64,000 nucleotides of DNA from Paramecium sonneborni (GCA_905182985.1 CAJJDN010000041.1:348059-412058), one strand, 5' to 3'; positions 24,574-37,345 are shown, counted from the stretch's first letter. Translations and numbers: made by a program. Notes: generated by a model from the letters alone, not told the origin.

Positions 24574-25234
24574 TCAATTTTATTTTTTTTCTAATTAAAC
24601 AAAGAACTTTGATCGTCTAGGCAAATCAACATTAAATCCTTTTTGGACGAATTTTTGTAAAACTTGCTGAAATCTTTAAATGTCAAGTCTTTCTTAATTG
24701 TTGAGATATTCTAATATTTAATTTAAAATTATACTTCTAGCTATTGAAGGCTTCATGCCTTACTCTTAGTATGATTCTTATAAAAACTTTTCGAATTTTT
24801 ATTAATCCTTTAATTCGTCATGCAAATATTAACATCGTATTCCATATGGACAAAATCCTTAACTAAAATATCTGTTGCAAGGTTTTGTTTTATATTTCTA
24901 ATGAAGATGAGTTTTAGCTTGCAATTCTTAATATCCATGAGCGAATGAACACTAAAAAATAAATAAGTTTTATACATCATCCCCAAATTTACAAAATCCC
25001 ATTAATTAAAAGTTTTTGCATAATTCAGTCTTTTTCTTTTTTGTATATTCTTCAATAAATTATATTTTTTCTTCAATTGTTTCAAAGTACTTTTTTTTTG
25101 GTTAAACACTAAAATATATTAAATACTTCATACTCTATTTCAAATTGCTCATAGTCTTCGTCGTCAGTACTTTCACTTTAATCGTCAATATTTTTAATGT
25201 TATAATAGAATTCTGTAGGAGTTGGGTTAAACAT
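24574..25234 (-). CDS. tandem CCCH zinc-finger protein (copy 2, with upstream region)
   Basis: The same TTP-like protein as at 23394-24054, with two C-x8-C-x5-C-x3-H fingers and the C-terminal RRSKFFVQLEKKQN end. This copy has intact upstream sequence from 25235, an AT repeat rich in taatta, so it is the better reference for the gene. RNA binding through the paired fingers, and control of mRNA decay, are the family's known roles; the target is unknown. Confidence 0.82.
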
Positions 25235-26639
25235 TAATTAATAATTAATTATTAATTATTGTTTTTTCTATTTTCTTTTTATTATGAGAATCGAATAATA
25301 TAGAATATTCTTTATAAATCAAATATATTTTGATTCTAATCAATTCTTATGAGTTTCTATGCTTATATTCTATTAAAAAATGTTTAATTGTATTACTATA
25401 TTAACTTAAATTTAAATGCCAAACGTTGGATACATTTTCTCACAATAAGTTGATAGGCTATATATTTAATGTATATATTATTTTGAAAAAACTTCTGGTG
25501 ATCTTAATGAATGAAGATGAAAAATAAAGATTTTTCCATTTTATAAATGTGAAAAATCTAATTAAATAATATGAAATGTATCTATATACATATTCTCAAA
25601 CCAAATTTTATTACAATCTCTTTCAAATATTAAAAATCATTTTTTTTTATAAAAAGAGTTAAACAGATTAATTGACAATTAAATCAGAATAAACCCATTT
25701 TCATCAATTTTGTTTTGGTATAATTTTTAAATGCAAACCAAAATGATATCATTAATAGTAAAGTATTTGAATATTAAAATAGATTTTATACAGTTAGAGT
25801 GACACTAAAAAGAATTAATTTTGCTCTTAAATTAAAGGTAAATTTTAATATATAACAAAAAAAAGAATTGTATTTTAGACTAAAAATTTCATTAATAAAT
25901 ATTAAAAATTACTTTTCTATCTTTGAACATGATTTATAATAGTAATGAGATGTATTTAGATTTTAATTGAAATCAAAATTTCAGAGAAAAAATTCAAAGT
26001 TTAAAAAAAAAATAGTAAAACAAAATACATACTATAATTTTAAGTCTTAGGGATGAGGATTAAGATGTTATCATTAATTCTTTAATAATTTTACTTTATG
26101 CATTATTATACATAATGTATTACATTTAAAAACGCCAATAATAAATATAATTCATCTATTTTTTATATTTAATCTTAGAGATTAATAGATCTATGAATTC
26201 TGAGAATGAATACATTGAGATTCAATAAAAAAATATTTTAATATTATTTTAGAAGATAAAAATAATAATAAAAATTGAATGAATAAATAATAAGAAATTA
26301 ATAGAAAATAAACTTGTTTTATCATCCTTTATTTTTTTGGTAGGATATTCTGAAATAGATTTAAAACCTTTATTGAATTAAACATAAGATTGCAAAAAGC
26401 ATTTTGATTGAGGTTAATTTAAAATATGCATATTTACTATTTATTAATACTTGAATTATTTATTGGTTTGAATGATTAGTTAAAAGAGGTCTAAGTTTGT
26501 TACCAATAATTATTAAAAAATGAAATTACATAAGTTTAACTAGAACAACTTTAAAGGCATCAGATTAAAATATTTTAATAATAGAATTTTAAGAAAATCC
26601 TGCATTATAGTATTTGAATATTAAAATTAATTCAGAAAT
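25235..26639. other. 1.4-kb AT-rich gap, no convincing gene
   Basis: Long for this compact genome. Frames are short on both strands. A 9-bp perfect inverted repeat with a 14-nt loop lies at 25528-25536/25551-25559. Some short stretches (for example around 26200-26300) look codon-like but do not extend. It should hold the promoter of the CCCH gene at its left end. Nothing else could be supported. Confidence 0.4.
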
Positions 26640-27451
26640 TCTTAGTAAATTTTTCTTTAATTTATGCACAGTTTGGTTTATACATTTGTAAATAGAGCTA
26701 ACTTTCTTATATTTTTGGATTTACATCATTTTTGCTGTAACAAATGGAAAAAATACAAAATAATCATACATTAAATGATGTATAAATATTGCCAAAAATT
26801 TTTTATAAGATTTTTCAAATTTGAAGGCCTCTCATAGTTAAAACTTAAGAAGAAAATTTTATTATTATATAGCACGATGTATGTTAGATAAATTAATATT
26901 ATGATTTCCAGATGAATAAATATTAAATTTATTTTAATATAAAAGAATAGTAGATTTTTATGGTTATGTTTCTCTCATACAATAGCAATAGTGGGTGAAG
27001 AAATCACAAACTCATTATAAAATTAAAATATGTAAGTGATTCATAAACCTATTAAAATTAGATTTAATAAGATTATTATAATAATAAGAATCTATAAAGG
27101 TTATATTTATTATTACCTTAGTTTGAGGGAGGAACAATAACTAATGAAGATAGAAAAAGAATTCTTGAAAGAATTACTATGATTCTAAAAAGAGAAAAGA
27201 TAAGAAAGAAACGAAGAAGAAACAATATAATTGTTCCATAAAAATAAAAGAATAGGAGTTGGTCTATTAAAATTATATTTAAAAATAGAAATTGCAAAGA
27301 GTAATTTAAATAGATTTTTATGAGTCCATTATTTGAATTTATAAATTATTATTTATATTATGTAGTAGTCATTCCAATTATTGAATAGATTTTAATTTTA
27401 ATGAAATTATTGAATACAATGTTAAATAGTTGTGTAAAAACTTTCTTTTGA
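26640..27451 (+). CDS. probable intron-rich gene of unknown function (exons uncertain)
   Basis: One frame is nearly open over this span and reads protein-like: SLIYAQFGLYICKQSQLSY, QQMEKIQNNHTLNDVQ, VKTQEENFIIIQHDVCQ and FEGGTITNEDRKRILERI, then a very basic KREKIRKKRRRNN. Two in-frame TGA codons can be removed or avoided by introns, for example 30 nt from the GTAAGTG near 27031 and 22 nt ending at 27120. The first TGA, near 26821, I could not remove cleanly. The end at 27451 overlaps the 3' end of the reverse gene at 27369, so the true stop may be earlier. It could equally be a young pseudogene. Confidence 0.35.
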
Positions 27452-29662
27452 AATACTTTTAAATTTTTATTATTGCCTTCATCTACTCATTTTTATTTAT
27501 TTTTTCTAAATTATGCTGTTCCACTTCCTCAATCAAAATTTAATTCATAAAATTAATTAATCTATCTTTATTTTTAAATATTTCATAATTTAAAATATAC
27601 TAATATATATCCATCTTTCTGACTATTCCTTCTTGAAATGTTGATTCCATTTTTCTTTCTAATAAAAGATAATTCTCTCCATGTATTTATTATAATTCCT
27701 ATTTTACTTCATCTTAAGTAAATTCTTGAATAGAATTTAAACTTTTAATTTAATTAATCCATAATTATTAAGTTGCTACATAAAATGCATTAACATTGAT
27801 TTATCCTTTAGATATCATATGTACTTCTCTAAATAATTCAGTAATCTAACCAGAACCTAAAGGAAAGTTGATTGATACAAAATCATGAAACTTTTTAAAA
27901 CTTATAGGAGGATTTGGAAAAACTGCAAATAATTATTTGTATCTTTAATTTCTATCTACTCTAAATAATTCTAATAATAATTATAATACATATCCTGTTT
28001 AAATTAATTAATTATTATTAATTATTATTGAAGCTTGTTTTAAAGATTTTATTATCATATTTTAATTCTATTTATTGAATTTACTTAAAAATAATTAAAT
28101 AATTTTTTCTGCTTTCTCTATTTTTATATAATTAACTAATTCATATATTGCATCAAATTATTAAACCCATACACCTTTAAGTAAGTATCTGATATGAAGA
28201 TAGAAATATAATTCTTCTTTTGTATATATTTCATTTAAAAAATGACGAAATTAAATGATTTCCCAAACTTTATCAAAGCTAGGTATCATCAATTATATAT
28301 AGAATCTATTTAAATTTTCTTAAGCAAATAATTTATTTTCTTTTGGAATCATTTAAATTTCATGTTTATCTAAACAAAAAGTACTCAACCAAGAAAAAAC
28401 ATAAGATTAGAAAGACATTGAAGTCTCTTTTTACATTTCCTGATACATTCCATCCATTATTGCTCTTAGAATACCCATGAAATTTGTAGACATTTATTGG
28501 TTTTCAATTTAATGAGATAATATATCTATTGTGGTTTTATCTAAAAACAATGAAAAATTTGGATAATTGAATCGTAATAAAGAAATATCAAATTAATCTT
28601 CTTATTTTGTTTGTGAATTTTTATTGTTCTAATCTAATGTAGAAGATAAGAGATATTTAAAAAAAGCCTATTCTGATTCTAATGGTTTTGCTATTTATGC
28701 AATTTACACTTCCTCATAATCCATTCTACTTTAATATGGAGGTTCTATCTCTTTACTTCTTTTAACTGTTAATTGATCTATTCTTTTTTATAATACTTTT
28801 ATTATATCTTCAAATAAAGTTATTTTATTGAGTTTCTATTAAATTGAATATTTATAACTATTTAAATCTTCTCTTGACATCTAAAATAATTCATAATATC
28901 TTTGCTTTTCTTTCTTTAAAGATTCAACTTCAAGTTTAGAATTTCTTATTTAATCTTCATATACCTATACTTACATTTATAATTCTTTGATTATACTAAT
29001 TTGCATTTTATCTTATCTCTTTGAAAAAATAAGTTATTATTTCATTTCCATGACAATTTAATCATTTTCTGTTTGAATTACTTGTTATTCTTCAATTATT
29101 TAAGTTTGTTCTTAAATCTATTTTTTTATTAATGGCTTTATTACACTTTCTTTATCTTTTATTTCTTTTAAATTATTGCTCAAAAGCTCTACTGTTCTTT
29201 AAAGTTATAAAATTCTTAAAACGTATTAATTTTTATCTTAAATTGTTAATTTATTTTGCTTGATTTAATCCTTTTCTAATAATAATTAAGTATACTCTTT
29301 TAACTTCATCTCTTTATCATCTTTATATTTATTATATTATTCTTCTAGTTCTTATATTTTAATATGCAATTCATCAAAATATTTTAGACAACTTTACATA
29401 ATCTTAATAAATTAAGTAGTTATTGTATCAACTCTAATATCATCAAACATACCCAATAAAAAGAAATAATGCGAAACTTTCTCTTTTACAGATGGAAATC
29501 TCAAACTTATTTGACTAATCAATTACTAATATCTAAATTACTCAAATTATACTTTTGTTATTCATATTTATCATAACTTCCTTATCTAAAAGAATTATTG
29601 AGAGGCTTTAAAAGTCTAGGAGTTGAAGGATAGCCTTTTTCAGAATCAAAATTTTTTTTCAT
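27369..29662 (-). CDS. large coiled-coil protein with C-terminal IQ motif
   Basis: About 750 aa, open over 2.2 kb with a single 27-nt intron near the N-terminus (after KYEQQ). The start is MKKNFDSEKGYPSTPRLLKP. Residues ~90-330 form a long coiled coil rich in Glu, Lys, Gln and Leu. The C-terminal half is globular and helical (SFDKVWEIIQFRHFLNEIYT, GQINVNAFYVATQQLW, and others) and the protein ends with AIIKIQKYFKRKFLHNY, an IQ-type calmodulin-binding motif. The helical part has an EF-hand-like feel but no loop with canonical Asp residues. I do not recognise an orthologue; architecture of this kind is common among ciliary and cortical proteins. Confidence 0.78.
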
Positions 29663-29909
29663 TTCAAAATAATATTTTTTTTTATATTCGCATAAATTCA
29701 ATATGAGTAAGAGTATTTTTATAAATTAATTAATTATCTAATTCATTTTTTTCAAAAAATTTAAAGTTAGTTCTTTTTATCATCTTGCAAATCTTTTTAA
29801 TTTTTGAGATTCATTTTAAAAAAAGCCTCTCTAATTATTTAAGAAAAAACAATTAAAAATTTAATAATAAAATTTCAAATGAATTATTTTTATCTTATTT
29901 GTGTATAAA
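29663..29909. other. AT-rich intergenic stretch upstream of the IQ/coiled-coil gene
   Basis: Non-coding by appearance, with long runs of T and A and no open frame. It should carry the promoter of the reverse gene starting at 29662. Confidence 0.45.
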
Positions 29910-30167
29910 ATGGGATAGATATTATGTTAAATACTGTACTCTACAAGGATTTATATATTAATTTTAAGATCTAGTTATAATATTAAAAAACCTGAATATA
30001 TTTCCAACTCTATAATAGAAATTCTTATTTTAGATAATAAAGATTTAAATATTAAAGGAAAATATTAGTTCAATCATAAAGAATATCTTCAATTATAGAA
30101 AATTAAGTTTAAATAACATGTTTTGTTTTCTTTTTATAAAAACCTATATTGGATTAATAAATAATGA
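29910..30167 (+). CDS. possible small hypothetical protein
   Basis: An 85-codon frame (MGQILCQILYSTRIYILIL... to ...YKNLYWINKQ, then TGA) that is open only with TAA/TAG as glutamine. It has no recognised domain and an Ile/Leu/Lys/Asn composition close to that of translated AT-rich DNA, so chance is a real alternative. Confidence 0.25.
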
Positions 30168-30324
30168 GAAGAAAAAAAGAAATAGTTAAAGTTGAGAAAT
30201 ATAGTAAAAAATTAATTCTATTATTTTGTTATCATTTCAATATATGAATGAATTTAGATTATTTTAATTATGATATTTAAAATTATCTATATATTTGTAT
30301 TATATTAATTAAATAAAATAAAAA

Positions 30325-31040
30325 ATGTCCAAAGGTGATGCTAAAACATTGAAGGAGGAGATTCAAAAACTATATGATCCATTGTTATTTTATTAACATG
30401 GTGATAATCCTGCTTATAAAAGATATATTGAAATAATGTAAGAAAATGCTTAAGAGGGTAAATAAATAGATCCAAGAACTTATTTTGTTAATAAATTGCA
30501 AAGGTAAATATTTAATAAAAGTAATTAAGAATCCATGTATCAAGAAATATATAAGATTTTGTAGAAAGAGACTTGAAATGTTTTAATTTTGTTCGTATTT
30601 TTCCAGTTTGGATATGTACTACAGGATTCTTTTTACAAGGTAAAATAAGCAATAATATATAAAAGCTGCATTAACACATAGATAAATGTTTTTACCAATA
30701 GGATAAAGAGGTATTACCAGCATTAGACAAACCTCATTTTTTTACAAGTATTCATTAATAATTAAATAATTAAAGTTTTGGTTATGTTGGATTAGCTGGT
30801 TATGGATTGTATTTACTTGGAGCATCTTATTTATGGTGGTAAGTAACTAAAATGACAGCCACTAAATTTTATAAACATTGTTTATTAGGAGAAAGATAAT
30901 GGTCATATGAAAGGGAAAGATAAAATAACACATACGGAAATTACTACTTTAAGGATGTTCCTTTGTCATGTGAAGAAAATTTCCCTGATCTAGCTAGAGG
31001 AGAAATTGCTAAAAAGCAAAGACCTAAGCCAGAATGGTGA
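30325..31040 (+). CDS. small protein with one hydrophobic segment, exon structure partly unresolved
   Basis: I do not recognise it. The N-terminal exon reads MSKGDAKTLKEEIQKLYDPL then NPAYKRYIEIMQENAQ, a convincing soluble helix. The C-terminal part reads LHQHIDKCFYQQDKEVLPAL, a glycine-rich TM-like segment FGYVGLAGYGLYLLGASYLW, and ends KKQRPKPEW. A 26-nt intron near 30637 is clear. Between them (30505-30610) the frames do not join without either an in-frame TGA at about 30578-30580 or a non-standard short intron. Size and the single TM segment would suit a small subunit of a mitochondrial inner-membrane complex, but that is a guess. Confidence 0.5.
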
Positions 31041-31206
31041 TATTATAATATATACATTCACAAATCAATATAGTATTATTACATATTATTTTAATTTAAA
31101 AATATAATATATATTAGATTATCTTATCAGAATCAGGAATTGATTAAGTATCAATATATATATAGTATACATATATTAAAATTTAAAATAATTCAATCTC
31201 CATTTT

Positions 31207-32010
31207 ATGAAGCTCTTTAAATAAGCATTTGGAAAGAAAGAATAAGATAATAACCAAGAAAAATTAAAATAATCTAATGGTACTTTTACTATTGATGAAT
31301 AATTTATGACCCCAGAATTTTTATATAAGCCTTCATAAGATGGATCAAAAAAATTATCAAAACAATTCTTTCTTTCTTTATCTACTATTGAAAATACTTT
31401 TAATTTGTAATAAGTTAAATCGCATTCTTTAATTGAAGAATTAGTTGCTATGTATTAAGAATGCGTTTAAATTTATGATGGATTAATGGATCCTATAAAA
31501 TATTATTTCGTTGATAAAATAAAGAATATCTTGAATTAGACAGATAAATTTTAAGGAAGAAATCATTCAGCTTCCTAACATGTCTAATCTGTATCTACAA
31601 ATAATTTTTAAATGACAATTCAAAATGATTAAAAACCTTTTTTCAAGGATTTCGAAGATTTTGCAGATAAGGCTGAAAAATTAACTGAATTTGTTACACC
31701 AAGAGATGAAGAAACTTTTTATAAGAATAATTTTAATAAACATGACGAAATAAAAAAAAAAATTGACATTTAATAATAGATTATATAATAATAATAGTAA
31801 GAATTATAAGCAATGAAAAGAGATAATAATAGTACAAGTAGTTATTTATCGAAATCTCTCAATTAAACACCAACTGTAGCATAATAAATAAATTCAAAAT
31901 AGTCAGAAAATAAATATCAAATTTAATCATAATTAGAAAATTAAGAATTATCTATTTAAGCTAGATTATAATTACGTTAAAAAAATTAAAAAGTAAAAAA
32001 AGAACAATGA
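31207..32010 (+). CDS. unrecognised protein, helical N-terminal domain and Gln/Asn-rich tail
   Basis: An apparently intron-free frame of about 267 aa. It starts MKLFKQAFGKKEQDN, with a helical region SLSTIENTFNLQQVKSHSLI, then ELVAMYQECVQIYDGLMDPI and KYYFVDKIKNIL, somewhat like a BAR-type three-helix membrane-binding module (inference from helix pattern only). The C-terminal 120 residues are Gln/Asn/Ser/Lys-rich and likely disordered. TGA at 32008-32010. A further codon-like stretch at 32120-32250 (MEKVVQELNSIKQRQL...) could be a tiny separate ORF or a missed last exon; I could not connect it. Confidence 0.62.
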
Positions 32011-32284
32011 TCTTATATAAATATAAATTAAAAAATACAATATAATATTTATTAATTAAATCAAACTATCAATTTATTCAAAATCATCCTCTAATTGATT
32101 AATAAAAAAATAAAGGATAAAAGAATGGAAAAAGTTGTTCAAGAATTAAATTCCATAAAACAAAGACAGTTATATATTTAGGATAATAGTAGTGTAAGAG
32201 AGAGGAAATAATAAATTAATGAAAAAATTGAGATTAAGATAATATATTAATGATATATAAATTAAATATATATAAATTAAAAAG

Positions 32285-33297
32285 ATGTTATAGCAGTGCT
32301 TGAAAATATTTAGGTTTAGTTTTGCTGCAAATACACCCTCATTAGCTACTCCATGGTCATTGAGACCATTTAAGAATGAGGTATCATTACCTATAATAAG
32401 ATTTCATGATGCATAACCAACAGGATAATCAATAACATTAGATTAAGGTAAATAAATAATATTATTAAAATATAGAAATATTTAATTAACCTATAAGAAG
32501 AGATTTAGTATAAAGATTAGTAAGATATACAGATTTATATAATAAAAAAATAACAAAAGCAACTTTGGAATTAAGAGATGCAGCAGCATCAGGAGCAAAG
32601 AATCATCCATAAAAAAAGACAGGAAAAGCACGTTAAGGTCATAGATAAAGACCTGGAAGATATAAAGGTATTAAAGCACATGGAAGAAAAATAAGATCAT
32701 TAAGAATTGATTTACCAAGAAAAGTTAGATTATAAGCTTTGAAGGTAGGTTTAACAGCAGCACTTATTGAAGGTAAATTCACTGTTATAGATACTGAAAA
32801 ATTAAATGAAGGAAGGACTAAACATTTGGTTTAATTAATGAAGAGTTTTTAATCATATACTTAACCACTATTGATAGTTACCAGTGTTGATCCAGATGAC
32901 TTTTTTTTAAGAGCTTCTAGTAATTTACAAACATTAGAAACTTGTACAGTTAAAGAATTTAATATTATCAAAATTCTTAAATTTAAATCAATTCTAATTA
33001 CTAAAGAAGCTGTTTTGTAATTAACAGAATCATTAAAATAAAGAAAATTAACACTTTTAGGAGAAAATAAAATTGTTAAGAAAGTATTTAAAAATATTTA
33101 TTATCATTTAGAAATTTTCTGAATATCCAATAGAACAATATGATCCTACTAAACCTTTGGATTTAAAATTCAAAGTTTTAAAAGAATATTTAGAAGATTT
33201 TGAAAAATTAAAATAAGAAGGATAATTAGATAAATTCATTTAAGATATGCCTAAGACTAAGAAAGTAGGTCGTATTAATACAATAAATCATCATTGA
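32285..33297 (+). CDS. mitochondrial large-subunit ribosomal protein uL4m
   Basis: The N-terminus MLQQCLKIFRFSFAANTPS looks like a mitochondrial presequence (basic, hydroxylated, few acids). The uL4 signature follows: TGKARQGHRQRPGRYKGIKA then HGRKIRSLRIDLPRKVRLQA, corresponding to the rRNA-contacting loop and the helix that follows in bacterial L4. The Rossmann-like remainder (AALIEGKFTVIDTEKL, PLLIVTSVDPDDF) is also present. Two 28-nt introns flank the core. About 318 aa; the C-terminal ~60 residues (YDPTKPLDLKFK...) are an extension compared with bacterial L4, as is common for mitoribosomal proteins. The gene converges on the CEP135 homologue with 53 bp between stops. Confidence 0.9.
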
Positions 33298-33350
33298 GAA
33301 AAATTATTTATTTTTAAATAAAGCATTCATATAATTATAATAATCATTTT

Positions 33351-36300
33351 CAAATATATCTTTGATGTTAAGGATTTTATTATATTTCATATTCTCTTTG
33401 TAGAGATTTCATCTTTTATTTTAAATTTTATGATGAAATTGCTGCTTAACTCAATGTTTTTTTGAAATTTTCAGATTCTTATTTTAATCTTTCCCATCCA
33501 GAAGATTAATCTAATTAACTATTATCTTTTATTCCACTTTATTAAGATTATTAAGATACATAAGAAGATTCATTTTTATAATCTATATTCATAGATTATT
33601 TGTTATTACTTTAATTATATTTTTAAGGTTAATATGCTTTTTCTAATTCTTATAAAAGTTATTCATTTTAATCTTTTAATTATTAAATCTCCTATAAAAT
33701 ATTCATTTATTATTATCTTTCTTATATAATAACTTATTCCATTTCATTTATTCTCTTTTATTCCCAAGACAATTAAGCATCTTTTAAATCTACTTATTTT
33801 TATAAATCTCTGTTAGCATTTTCAATGTATTATTTTTCTCTTTCTAATTATGCAATTTATCTATTAAAATCTTCTTAAGCTGCCTAAAATCCTGTAGATA
33901 TTTTTCTTTATGAATGATACTCTTTTCCTAATTGCTAATTGAATAGATTTAATAATTACATCTCTATCTTTTAATAGTTCTCTAATTTATCTTTCATATT
34001 CTTCTGATTTTCTATTCAATCTCTCTATTTCTCTTTCATATTATTATAATTAAATCTAATATTAATCTTCTCTTTTTGAAGCATTCTACATTTAAACTTT
34101 AAAAAAATCTTCTTATTTCTCTAGTTCAACTCCTCTTTATAGTACTTCTTCATGTTACAATGATATCTATTAAATTGAAACTGTAAGTCTTTAATTCTCT
34201 GCACATACTTCACTATAATTTAATTATAAATCATGCATTTCCATATCAAACATTTTAATTTGTTCTTTAAGTCTAATCTCTTATTACTATAGAAATTAAA
34301 TTTGTTATTATTATAATTCTTTTTCCTATGTGCATTTTATAATTTAATTATTTAAAGATTGATTATCTTTACTTAATATTTAAATATCTGATTTCATTTC
34401 ATGGAATTCTTTTTCTTTTATTTATAAAGTATATTTTAGATTTTCATTCTCATTTTATAGTTTTTGATTCTTATAAATTTAATCTCTAAGTTTTTCTTCT
34501 AATTATTAAGCAGCTTCATAACCACGTTCACCTTTTGTACTTACTTCAGATAATTTTGATTATTATTTCTAGATTTCACTATTCATTTACTTTATCTATT
34601 ATTATAATGTAATATTAGTCTCTCTAACCTCATCTAATTAATTTTAAACTTCATCTCTCTCTAAATCTAACTATTCTAAAGATCTTTTCAATATAATATT
34701 TTAATCAGATAATTAATTTACTTTTTCTTCTAAATTTTCATTTACCCCTCTTAATTAAAATACTTATCTTTCATCTTCTATTTTAGTACTATTCTTTTAT
34801 TACAATCTTTAAAGTAATTCTTCTTTCTATTTTTCTAAACTTTCACATAATAATTTAAGTTATCTAATTTAATTTTCATAATCTGTTTTTTATAATTTAA
34901 ATTAAGATAATTATTATTGTGATTCTGTTAATTCATTATACAATTTATTAGATCTTTAAATCTCTTTTTACAATTATTCATTTATGTCTTATAAAGTCAT
35001 TTCATAATTATTCACCTTTTCTGATAGTTTTATTGAAGTGTTTTTTATTTCATGATCATTTGTTTTCAATCCATTAATTATTTACCTTAATTCTCTTGCT
35101 TCTTTCATTGCTTCTTCTTTTAATTTATTTTAAAATTCCATTTATTTTTATTATTAATTTATTAATGATTCTAATCTTAGATTTTCACTCTAAAATCTTT
35201 CCTTTTCTATCAAATTCTTTCTTTCTTAATCTCTTAATCTTTCTATTTCATTTGTCAAATTATAGTAATCCATTTCTTTATCCTTATTTCTTAATATATT
35301 TTATTAAAACTTAAATTTCTCATCACTTTATTATCTTAAATTAATTTATAATTTATCATTTTCTAATCTCTACTCATTTAATAATTCTTAAGAAATTTTA
35401 AGTTTCTCCTCTAATTAAGAATTAAATATTCCTAAATCTGAAACTTATAATTTTAATGAATTATTCTATTATTATAATAATTTCAACTCACCAACAGTAT
35501 CATTCTCAATCTTTTATTTTTATTCTAAGATATTTTATTAATTTAATCTCATCTTCGATTATTCTCTTTTTAGTTCTTAAACTTCCTGTTCTAATTATGC
35601 AATATCTTATATTTTTAACTTCACTTATGAATCTAAATTGGCATTCTTCTATGCTAATTCATTCAATTAATCATTTAATTACCGCTTTTATTATTTAAGT
35701 TCATAATTATCTCTATCTTTCTCTCCCAATTCTTTTCTTATTGATTTTATTAGATTTTCTGTTGTTTATACTTCCTTTATTAATAAATCATTTTCCTTTC
35801 TTAATTAATCAATAATAAGTTATTAACCTTAGTTTGGATTTTATTATTAAAATTACTAACTATTCTTTTGCTCTTATTTAAATTTTTATAATAAATTATC
35901 TAAATTTTATTTAGATACATCCATTCTTTCAAATTCTATTTTTAATTCTCTAATTGTTTGTTTTTCTTAATCTAATTCTCTTTCTAAATCTCTTTTATCT
36001 TATCTTAGTTATTATACAAATTCTTTTTCTCTTTCGTACTCATCATTTAATTTCTAATAATTTCTATCATAAAGTTCTTTCTCTCTCTATAATTATTAAT
36101 ATTCAGATTTTTATATTTGAAGTTAATCATCCATTTCATTTAATTAATACTTTAATTTTTAATTATCATCTTCTAGATTTTTCAATGTTTATACCGTACT
36201 TTCTTTATCATTCTTTAAACTATTTACAGCTTTACTAAAAACCATCTTGTCAGTTTAATATGCTGTTACTACTTATTCTGCATTTTAAGCTTTTATTTAC

Positions 36301-37345
36301 AATTATTCATTTTATTAATATAATTACTAAACTTTTTCAATTAATTATTATTTTTCTTATTCTATTTAATTTAATACTTTTCTAAATTATTCTTAATTTT
36401 TGTCTTTTTCCTCTTCAATCATAGATAATCTCTATTTTATTTAATTTAATTCATTTTTTTTATCAGATTTATTAGGGCTTTACTATTAAGGTTAACTAGG
36501 CTTCTTTCTATTTCGAGATAATTCTTTTTTTAAATTTGTTAATTCATCATTTAATTTTGTATTTTCCTCAGTTAATAAATCTAATTGTGTTTAAGTTCTT
36601 TATGCCTTTTATTGGGTTTCTGAGAGAATATGTTCTTATGCTAATTTATCTATATTTGTTCCTTATATATCTAACTTTGACTTTAATCTCAAAATCTCCT
36701 TTTCTCTATTTTCAATTTAAAATTCTAAATGTTTGTATTTCTCTTCTAATAAAACTTTTGAATTATCATTTTCTCTTGATTCTTGTTATGCTTACAATAA
36801 TCTAGTATAGGTAATCATATTTAAATTACTTCTTTTCTAAATCTTAGATTTGATCTACTAATTTTAATGTTTTATCTGGTTAATTACTTGATGATAAATT
36901 ATTTTCATTATTTTTTTTAAATAATTCTTCTTGCAATTTCTTCTCAGCATTGTTTTTTTAACTTAAGATAAATTTCCAATCATTTCTCTCACTTTCTAAC
37001 ATTCTCACTTATGATCTCCATTTATTTTCTTTACTATCACATTCTTCCTTAATTTGAATCATTGTCATATGTAATTAATTATTTTCATTAATAATTCTTT
37101 AATTCTCCTTTTTTAAGGGTAACAATAATTATTCAAATTTTGCTGCATTAATTTTAGTCTATTTTATCATATAAATAATATACTTCTTCTAATTATTTTT
37201 TTAATTATTGAAATCCTTCAGTTGTTTTAACTAAATCATTAAGTAATCTTTCAACTAAAGGAACAGAATCTATTCCTAATGGTTAGCAATAATGTAAAGC
37301 ATCCAATCTTTTTTTTAATAATAAAAACTTTCTCTCTTGATCCAT
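33351..37345 (-). CDS. CEP135/Bld10 homologue (centriole cartwheel protein)
   Basis: Bld10/CEP135 links the cartwheel spoke to the microtubule triplet and is needed for basal body assembly. The N-terminus is diagnostic: KRLDALHYCQPLGIDSVPLV then ERLLNDLVKTTEGFQQLK, and after a 25-nt intron AAKFEQLLLPLKKENQRII and NENNQLHMTMIQIKEE. Animal CEP135 has RKRLDQLGY, VECLPLVEKLFSDLVHTTESL and NARLSRENNELYLELMKLRE at the same places. The remaining ~1,150 residues are almost uninterrupted coiled coil (Glu, Lys, Gln, Asn, Leu), mostly open in one frame with a few short introns I did not place exactly. About 1,300 aa, similar to Bld10p. TGA at 33351-33353. Confidence 0.85.

Larger units (their letters stand above)
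24056..25234. repeat. copy 2 of the 1,179-bp direct duplication
   Basis: Identical to 22876-24054 as far as I can compare by eye. Its right side continues into unique DNA at 25235 with the natural upstream region of the CCCH gene; its left side begins at the N. Together the two copies behave as one locus cut at opposite ends. Confidence 0.93.

Noticed and set aside
22876..25234. A genuine recent tandem gene duplication
   Set aside because: Complete identity, the single N exactly at the junction, and the lack of an upstream region for one copy fit an unmerged contig overlap better.
27126..27451. A complete gene ending at 27451 overlapping the reverse IQ/coiled-coil gene
   Set aside because: The last 80 bases are antisense to the well-supported reverse gene, so only the upstream part is kept, at low confidence.
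35096..36805. Several hydrophobic + strand frames that look like membrane proteins
   Set aside because: They are antisense to the coiled-coil CEP135 homologue; complement of Glu/Lys/Gln-rich codons reads as Leu/Phe/Ile.
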